Assembly (NCBI GenBank): GCA_022545645.1
Contig: JACZQQ010000076.1
Coordinates: 1-10,753, forward strand
Direction: 5' to 3'
Source: Acidobacteriota bacterium
Lineage (GTDB): Bacteria > Acidobacteriota > UBA6911 > RPQK01 > JADFOI01
Length of the DNA stretch: 10,753 nt
Shown here: positions 6,623 through 10,753 of the stretch, piece by piece
Numbering within the stretch: the first letter of the stretch is position 1
Layout: the number at the start of each line of letters is the position of its first letter
Position numbers and translations under genes: made by a program
The notes under the pieces: generated by a model
Databases searched by the model: none
The model's input: only the letters and a program-made list of their open reading frames with translations
What the model was told of the DNA's origin: nothing

Positions 6623-7617
6623 AGCGGCCAAATAAGAGAGTCACCCACCCTTTGTGCGGCTTGAAGGGGTTCCGTTTTTTCCGGTAAGGGGGTGACTATG
6701 GCATTTTCCAGATGAGTTTCTGGTCCCAGGGTCACTCCATCTGTGACTATAACACCGCTGAGGGACGAATTTGGGCCGACTTTCACATCGTCCCAGAGGA
6801 CTGAGTCCTTCACAACGCTGGACCCATCGATCTGGACGGAACGGGGTGCCACCACGCCCTGACACAGCGGGCTTGCCTCACCCTCGATCAGGTTGTCCAA
6901 TCCTCTGTTTTGCAGGACCTCCAAGGATCTCATCAAGTAGCGTTGCGGTGTGCTGCATTCACACCAGTAGGCCTTACTGACAAAACCCTGCACCCGATAA
7001 CCCTCCTGAATAAAGCGGGGGTAGAGATCATTGACAGTCTCGGAAGGACCTGCGGGGATGAAATCGAGGATCTTGGGATCGAGGATGTGAACTCCCGTAA
7101 AGACATGGGGTTGGTCGGAAGGGGTTCGGTTCTCTGCTGGACCGAACCCCGTGATGTTGTTCTGCTCGTCCAGGAAGACGGGATTATAGGAATATTCATC
7201 CGAGTCGGGAACCAGAACCAAGGTCACCAGGGATTCCGTTTCCTGGTGAAAGCCGATGGCCTGATCCAGCTCTTGCTCGAAATAGATCTTTCCGCTGCAG
7301 ACCACGAAGGTGTCCCCGGCCAAAAAGTCACGAACCTTGCCGATGGCACCTGCTGTTCCCAACATTTCGGTCTCGTGGGAGAACAAGATTGAGGGTGTCT
7401 CTTGACCTTCGGTCCCCAGGTCCTGGACGGCAGCTTCAATGGAGTGAGGGAGATGATGGGAATTGATCATGATCTCCTGAAGACCGGCGCCTGCCAGGAG
7501 TTCCCACGCATAATGGATCAGAGGACGATTCAGGAAAGGAACGGCCGCCTTGGCACGAAAATCGGTCAGAGGGTGGAGCCGCGTTCCCAAACCCGCTGCC
7601 AGAATCATCCCTTTCAT
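6619..7617 (-). CDS. murU: MurU-like sugar-1-phosphate nucleotidyltransferase with C-terminal beta-helix
   Basis: The 332-residue protein has an N-terminal nucleotidyltransferase domain (1-~235): MILAAGLGTRLHPLT with the invariant Lys23 in RAKAAVP, GTAGAIG at 87-93 and ETVNDLYP at 193-200. It would transfer UMP (or another NMP) to a sugar-1-phosphate, most simply MurNAc-1-P from the adjacent AmgK-like kinase. From about 250 to 310 it carries hexapeptide-like left-handed beta-helix repeats (SSVVKDSVLWDDVKVGPNSS), absent from the ~223-residue Pseudomonas MurU. Two positions that hold metal-binding aspartates in relatives differ: NGD is SGK here (Lys110), and W-x-D-x-G-T is WCECST (Glu220). The enzyme may therefore be altered in metal use or activity, or another substrate may apply. 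The DNA directly before the start codon is the heptad array, which gives only GGAA-type ribosome-binding candidates. Confidence 0.72.
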   Translation of the reverse strand: MKGMILAAGLGTRLHPLTDFRAKAAVPFLNRPLIHYAWELLAGAGLQEIMINSHHLPHSIEAAVQDLGTEGQETPSILFSHETEMLGTAGAIGKVRDFLAGDTFVVCSGKIYFEQELDQAIGFHQETESLVTLVLVPDSDEYSYNPVFLDEQNNITGFGPAENRTPSDQPHVFTGVHILDPKILDFIPAGPSETVNDLYPRFIQEGYRVQGFVSKAYWCECSTPQRYLMRSLEVLQNRGLDNLIEGEASPLCQGVVAPRSVQIDGSSVVKDSVLWDDVKVGPNSSLSGVIVTDGVTLGPETHLENAIVTPLPEKTEPLQAAQRVGDSLIWPL

Positions 7618-7708
7618 AGGTTCCAGCCTTCAAGTTCCAGGTTTCAGCTTTCAAGTTCCAAGTTCCAGGTTCCAAGTTTCGGATTTGGAATTTTGGATTT
7701 GGAATTTC
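7618..7708. repeat. Heptad array, AAGTTCC then GGATTTG/GAATTTT words (13 units)
   Basis: Thirteen units run in strict 7-bp phase from the base next to the murU start codon: AGGTTCC, AGCCTTC, AAGTTCC, AGGTTTC, AGCTTTC, AAGTTCC, AAGTTCC, AGGTTCC, AAGTTTC, GGATTTG, GAATTTT, GGATTTG, GAATTTC. It forms the whole 5' leader of murU on the minus strand. The word changes midway without losing phase. Confidence 0.9.
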
Positions 7709-7771
7709 CGCTGACTGCGGTCAGCGGTTAGTGCTCAGCTGTCAGGCGCTCTGTGCTCTGCGGTCTGTTGT
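7709..7771. repeat. Palindrome plus heptad array CTGnnnT, running into the CYTH gene
   Basis: CCGCTGAC-TGCG-GTCAGCGG (7708-7727) is an 8-bp-stem palindrome of the same type as 2166-2185. The 7-bp phase of the preceding array continues through AGCGGTT, AGTGCTC, AGCTGTC, AGGCGCT, CTGTGCT, CTGCGGT and CTGTTGT. The CYTH stop codon (7735-7737) and its last ~11 codons lie inside this block. Confidence 0.75.
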
Positions 7772-8289
7772 TCCAGATACATCTCGACGTAATTTCTTCT
7801 GATGAACGAATCAGGGGTCCAGCCGAGTTGGGAAGCCAGAGCTTCAATGGTGCTCTCAGGTCCTTCGATTTCCACGAAGGTTCCAACCGGGGTTTCATCA
7901 AGGCAGATCTCGGCTTGATCCTGGTCCACAGAGAGTGTGTAAATTTCCCGGATTTTCGAGTACTCAAAGCAGATGTGCATCCCCAGGGCTTCAAGAACTT
8001 TGATCGTTGCCTGGGGGTCCTCGACGCTGGTCTCCAGTTCTTGCCGCTTTTTGAAACGAGGATCTTCCTGGATTTCTCCTTTGAAGGTCAGGGTGATCTC
8101 TTTTCCGAAAGTGCGGAGGCGAACCGCGCAACCGCATGTTTCCAGGTTCCTGTCGGTGAAATCAAAGAGAAGATTCTTCTCTTCTTTTCGGGGTGAGAGG
8201 CAACGAGCCCCAAGTTTCTTAAGGCGAGCGCGAATCGGGTCAAGCTCCTCTTGGGTGATGCGAATTTTGACTTCAGTTTCCAGTGCCAT
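7735..8289 (-). CDS. CYTH-domain protein (class IV adenylate cyclase / triphosphatase family)
   Basis: The 184-residue protein opens with ETEVKIRI, giving the ExExK signature at residues 4-8 that coordinates the triphosphate-bound metal in the CYTH tunnel fold. Further family features are charged strands of the barrel: CAVRLRTFGKEITLTFKG (R57/R59 and K69 region), FKKRQELE, and EICLDETPVGTFVEIEGPE near the C-terminus. The length is typical of CyaB-type proteins. The family includes class IV adenylate cyclases, thiamine-triphosphatases and tripolyphosphatases, and the sequence alone does not separate these. The final residues (QTAEHRAPDS) are encoded by heptad repeats and look like an add-on. 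It follows namZ by 30 bases on the same strand. No strong Shine-Dalgarno sequence is seen (AGAG about eight bases upstream). Confidence 0.85.
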   Translation of the reverse strand: MALETEVKIRITQEELDPIRARLKKLGARCLSPRKEEKNLLFDFTDRNLETCGCAVRLRTFGKEITLTFKGEIQEDPRFKKRQELETSVEDPQATIKVLEALGMHICFEYSKIREIYTLSVDQDQAEICLDETPVGTFVEIEGPESTIEALASQLGWTPDSFIRRNYVEMYLEQQTAEHRAPDS

Positions 8290-8319
8290 CTGTTATTCTC
8301 TGTTAATAGCTGTCAGCCG

Positions 8320-9492
8320 CTAATATAGCAAGTATTTTTGACGGATTTCCCGAAACTGTTGAAGCTTATCCTGCCAGGAATGCTCGATTTCCTCCAGGCT
8401 GGCCTCTGCTTCGATCTGCTTTCGAACCTCATCGGTGCCGCAAAGGATATCAAAGGGAAGCCTTTCGTATTCGTACTCGTAAGGGGGCTCTTTCCATTCA
8501 AACCGGTCTCCTCCCATTTCTCGATAAGTGATCAACAGGGCCAGCCCCGTCCGGAAGGGCCGAAAAGCCCGTCGATCCACAACGTGAATCTGGATCCCTC
8601 CGATCATCTGAGAAGACCATTTATGGAAGGTGGGGGTGAAAGATGTGGGGCGAAAGACAGCACCCGGGAGGTCCATCTGCCCCAATCGTTTTGCCATCTC
8701 AAAGGGTTGGATCCAGGGTGCACCGCTGATCTCAAAGGGTCGAGTCGTTCCCCTTCCTTCCGACACGTTGGTGCCCTCGAGCAGGCACATACCGGGATAG
8801 ACGATTGCCGTATCCACAGAAGGCATATTGGGTGAGGGAAGCACCCAGGGCAGTTCGGTCTCGTCGAAGAACATCTCTCTTGCCCATCCGCGCATCGGGA
8901 CCACATGAAGCTCGCATTGAATGCCAAACTCAGTGTTGTAATAAAGCGCCAATTCTCCCACCGTCATCCCATGTCGGATGGCCAGGGTATACAGTCCAAC
9001 ATAGGAGCTGAAATCGGGATCCAGGACGGTGCCTTCCACATCGATGCCGTTAATGGGATTGGGACGATCCAGAACGATAAAAGACTTCCCGAGCTGCTGG
9101 CAGGCCTTCATGGCCAGTGCCATAGTGGAGATGAAGGTGTAGTAGCGGGCTCCTGTATCCTGAAGATCAAAGACGACGACATCGACCTCAGACAGCATCT
9201 TCTCGGTCGGGCTCCGGGTCTCACTGTAGAGGCTGTAAACCGGAAGGCGGCTCACCGGGTCTTGGTAATCCTCCCATTCAATCATGTTGTCCTGGGTTTC
9301 CCCCCGGATGCCGTGTTGAGGGCCCATGACCGTGGTCAGTTCGATTTCAGGGTGATTGAAGAAGAGATCCAGCGTGTGGGTCCACTTCGAATCGATCGAG
9401 CTGGGGTGGACGATGACACCTACCCGTTTGCCCCGGATGAGGTCGAGCTGATCTTGAAGGAACACTTCCAGGCCTGGTTGAACAAGAGTCAT
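8320..9492 (-). CDS. namZ: DUF1343 / NamZ-like exo-beta-N-acetylmuramidase (GH171 family)
   Basis: From the ATG at 9492 the protein has 390 residues, a full-length DUF1343 domain. Conserved blocks are GPQHGIRG at 57-64, LPVYSLYS at 83-90, FDLQDTGARYYTF at 108-120, VLDRPNPINGIDVEGTVLD at 140-158, RHGMTVGELA at 173-182, PSPNMP at 219-224 and EGTNVSEGRGTTRPFE at 239-254. NamZ of Bacillus subtilis removes MurNAc from the non-reducing ends of peptidoglycan fragments, and its MurNAc could feed the AmgK/MurU-like pair downstream. Most family members carry PEHG where this has PQHG (Gln59), a variant that may mark a subfamily. No signal peptide is visible; a TTG start at 9576 adds 28 residues that do not look like one either. 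A cytoplasmic location would then be expected. It heads the minus-strand block. Confidence 0.85.
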   Translation of the reverse strand: MTLVQPGLEVFLQDQLDLIRGKRVGVIVHPSSIDSKWTHTLDLFFNHPEIELTTVMGPQHGIRGETQDNMIEWEDYQDPVSRLPVYSLYSETRSPTEKMLSEVDVVVFDLQDTGARYYTFISTMALAMKACQQLGKSFIVLDRPNPINGIDVEGTVLDPDFSSYVGLYTLAIRHGMTVGELALYYNTEFGIQCELHVVPMRGWAREMFFDETELPWVLPSPNMPSVDTAIVYPGMCLLEGTNVSEGRGTTRPFEISGAPWIQPFEMAKRLGQMDLPGAVFRPTSFTPTFHKWSSQMIGGIQIHVVDRRAFRPFRTGLALLITYREMGGDRFEWKEPPYEYEYERLPFDILCGTDEVRKQIEAEASLEEIEHSWQDKLQQFREIRQKYLLY

Positions 9493-9513
9493 TGTGGATG
9501 TTCCGGACGCATT

Positions 9514-9542
9514 ATTATATGCGCCGTAGAGACCCAGGGACA
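9514..9542 (-). promoter_or_regulatory. Possible promoter of the namZ-led block
   Basis: A perfect TATAAT (9514-9519, minus strand) lies 21 bases upstream of the namZ ATG. The -35 region at the right distance is poor (TGTCCC), so an activator would be needed if this is used. A GGAAC before the ATG is the only Shine-Dalgarno candidate. Confidence 0.4.
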
Positions 9543-9613
9543 GAAGATGAGACGAATTCCCGTAAACCTGTCCCAACCTGAAAATCCTAACCCTAGGCTT
9601 GGTACAGTTTCCC

Positions 9614-9661
9614 GGGGCAGGTCATAACTTAGAAGGTGGACTCGTTCGTGGGGGCAGGTCA
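9614..9661. repeat. 11-bp direct repeat GGGGCAGGTCA
   Basis: GGGGCAGGTCA occurs at 9614-9624 and again at 9651-9661, start to start 37 bp. Both copies lie in the divergent spacer between namZ and the broken PH-like gene and could be operator half-sites or a duplication. The 9493-9663 spacer holds no other clear feature. Confidence 0.5.
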
Positions 9662-9663
9662 AT

Positions 9664-9974
9664 ATGGCCTATCGTCTCGGACTGATCTCAAGCCGAAAGG
9701 TCTTGTGGTTGGACGAGCGCGGCTTGATCTTGAAAAATGGAGCCAAGATTTTCATTCCCTGGACGGCAGTCTTAAGAGTCAGCGGTGGGGAACCCTAACC
9801 ACAGAAGGGCTAAAAATTGACTCAACCGTTGGAAGATCGATTTTTGTGCCAAAAGGGGTGAATCGATTTTCTGATCTGGCCTTCCAGATCAGTCAATATG
9901 TCCCTGCGGAGAAATTTCAGGCCAACCTTTTGTTCCCGATATCTTGCAGAAATAAAGTAAACAATGTTTTATGA
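9664..9974 (+). pseudogene. Small PH-like domain protein, frameshifted
   Basis: The first half reads from the ATG at 9664 as MAYRLGLISSRKVLWLDERG, then LILKNGAKIFIPWTAVLRVSGGEP and a stop at 9796-9798. The second half lies in another frame: LKIDSTVGRSIFVPKGVNRF, then SDLAFQISQYVPAEKF and on to 9974. The halves join if one base is restored in the GGGG run at 9787-9790, giving about 103 residues. The pattern (strand, G-L, I-P-W-x-x-V, then a polar strand and a closing helix) resembles small PH-like/DUF proteins with an IPW motif, but I do not recognise the family with certainty. It could be a pseudogene or a base-calling error in a homopolymer. The last ~15 residues run into AT-rich DNA and may not be original. 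Confidence 0.5.
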
Positions 9975-10070
9975 AATATCAAGTTAAAGATAAGTAATAA
10001 AATAGGTTATCTTATTGGAATCCAGGTGATCACTTAATATATTATTGTATCAATATAACAAATCAGATTA
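9975..10070. other. AT-rich non-coding junction
   Basis: The stretch is strongly AT-rich, with no open frame of note on either strand. It contains an inverted repeat AAGATAA (9987-9993) / TTATCTT (10007-10013) with a 13-base loop. It separates the host-like DNA on the left from the nitrilase remnant on the right and is where the composition changes. No transposase or target duplication is recognised. Confidence 0.5.
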
Positions 10071-10518
10071 ATTCAAAATTTCACTTGTGATAAAGGAGCA
10101 CCTGTTTACAAAACAGCATTAGGAAAGATAGGAATTGCGATTTGTTATGACCGCCATTTTCCTGAAATATATGAGGGCACTTGGTTTGAACAAAGCTGAG
10201 CTTGTTCTCATACCTCAGGCAGGTATTATTGATGAGTGGCCGGATGGTCTATTTGAAGCTGAGGTGCGAGTCGCTTCATTTCAAAATGGTTATTTTACTG
10301 CATTGGTTAATCGTGTGGGTGAAGAGGAGAAGTTGGAATTTTCAGGCGAATCGTTTGTCTCATCTCCAGACGGCCGAATCATCGCAAGATCACCAAAGGG
10401 TGAAGATTTTATACTCATCACTGATATTGATCTGAAATCAGTCGAATCATCTTACGCGAGACGATTATTTTTTAAAGACAGACGACCAGAAGTGTACAGC
10501 GAGATTTTGAAAATATAA
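10071..10518 (+). pseudogene. Carbon-nitrogen hydrolase (nitrilase superfamily), 5'-truncated and frameshifted
   Basis: The first part is in frame with 10101: FTCDKGAPVYKTALGKIGIA, then ICYDRHFPEIY with the nucleophile Cys of the nitrilase ICYD motif. After TAT at 10170-10172 one extra base shifts the frame. The rest reads on in the 10135 frame: RALGLNKAELVLIPQAG, EAEVRVASFQNGYFTALVNR, GESFVSSPDGRI and ARRLFFKDRRPEVY, ending at 10518. Removing one G near 10173 restores EIYRALGLN, the usual family sequence. The N-terminal half, which should hold the catalytic Glu and Lys, is absent, and no start codon lies upstream in frame before the stop at 10035. Members hydrolyse amides, carbamoyl compounds or nitriles; the RHFPE and DRRPE motifs resemble carbamoyl-amidase types, but the substrate is unknown. 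The remnant cannot be active as it stands. Confidence 0.8.
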
Positions 10519-10606
10519 CTGGTAATTTAGCAATCAAATAAAGATTAATGCAAGGTACGGTCACCTATCGGAAGAAATTGGAGTGAAGTTTCATATCAAT
10601 TTAAAT

Positions 10607-10620
10607 TTCGGATATCCGAA
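10607..10620. repeat. 14-bp perfect palindrome TTCGGATATCCGAA
   Basis: It lies in the spacer 10519-10641 between the nitrilase remnant and the convergent partial gene. It could be an operator or a weak terminator stem; no U-tract follows. The rest of that spacer shows nothing else that I can name. Confidence 0.4.
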
Positions 10621-10641
10621 CCACGAAAATGAATTCTCTCC

Positions 10642-10753
10642 TTAAGGTATTATCTCTGGTTTTTCGCGGTCTTTCTTACTCTTTTTTTTCTCATCGGCAA
10701 TTCTACAGGCTTCCATGAGGAATGGGAGTACATTTTCTGTAATTGCTTTATTA
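10642..10753 (-). CDS. C-terminal end of an unrecognised protein (partial)
   Basis: The minus strand is open from the window edge to a TAA at 10642-10644. It gives 36 residues that start NKAITENVLPFLMEACRIAD, continue through a lysine-rich EKKKSKKDREK stretch and end in EIIP. The amphipathic helix followed by a charged tail looks like a real C-terminus. The family is not recognisable from so little sequence. It converges on the nitrilase remnant. Confidence 0.45.
   Translation of the reverse strand, partial: NKAITENVLPFLMEACRIADEKKKSKKDREKPEIIP

Noticed and set aside
8905..9627. Open frame of 240 codons on the plus strand opposite namZ
   Set aside because: It is a shadow of the strongly conserved DUF1343 frame, and no start signal or domain is visible.
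10528..10606. Insertion-sequence end near GGTACGGTCACC
   Set aside because: No matching inverted repeat, target duplication or transposase fragment could be found in the window.

Overview
The window (about 10.75 kb) looks like a chromosomal segment of an uncultured Gram-negative-type bacterium with moderate GC. No marker gene fixes the phylum. The gene mix (a SecA with a SEC-C zinc tail, a NusG paralog, MurU/AmgK/NamZ-like peptidoglycan genes) and the repeat-filled spacers would fit an Acidobacteriota-like or another deep lineage, but that is a low-confidence guess.

Layout. The 3' end of secA (+) occupies 1-129 and converges on a fmdB-like/NusG-paralog pair on the minus strand (238-1143). 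Divergent from fmdB is a membrane flippase-like protein (1205-2215, +). It converges on a long minus-strand block, read in the order of transcription from 9492 down to 2335: NamZ-like DUF1343 protein, CYTH-domain protein, MurU-like nucleotidyltransferase, AmgK-like sugar kinase, asparaginyl-tRNA synthetase, FolD and a secreted YVTN beta-propeller. The MurU and AmgK genes overlap by ATGA. NamZ, AmgK and MurU together suggest salvage of MurNAc from turned-over peptidoglycan to UDP-MurNAc, with housekeeping genes downstream.

From about 9660 to the end the window changes. A short PH-like ORF carries a frameshift, then composition drops to AT-rich DNA around 9935-10100. A nitrilase-family gene follows that has lost its 5' half and carries another frameshift. 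The window ends in the C-terminus of an unrecognised minus-strand gene. This looks like a degraded or acquired segment beside a well-kept host block.

The most unusual feature is in the spacers. Five separate spacers hold tandem arrays with an exact 7-bp period but different words: CTGACAG, TGTCnnn, AAATCCC/GGAATTT, GACCACA, CAGTTGT, AAGTTCC and CTGnnnT. The largest runs in phase for about 22 units (7618-7771). The arrays touch or run into the stop codons of neighbouring genes and supply some of their C-terminal residues. Two lie between convergent genes as inverted repeats, and one of these (2165-2342) is a nested palindromic element. They resemble the heptanucleotide STRR repeats known from cyanobacteria, but here in a genome that does not look cyanobacterial.
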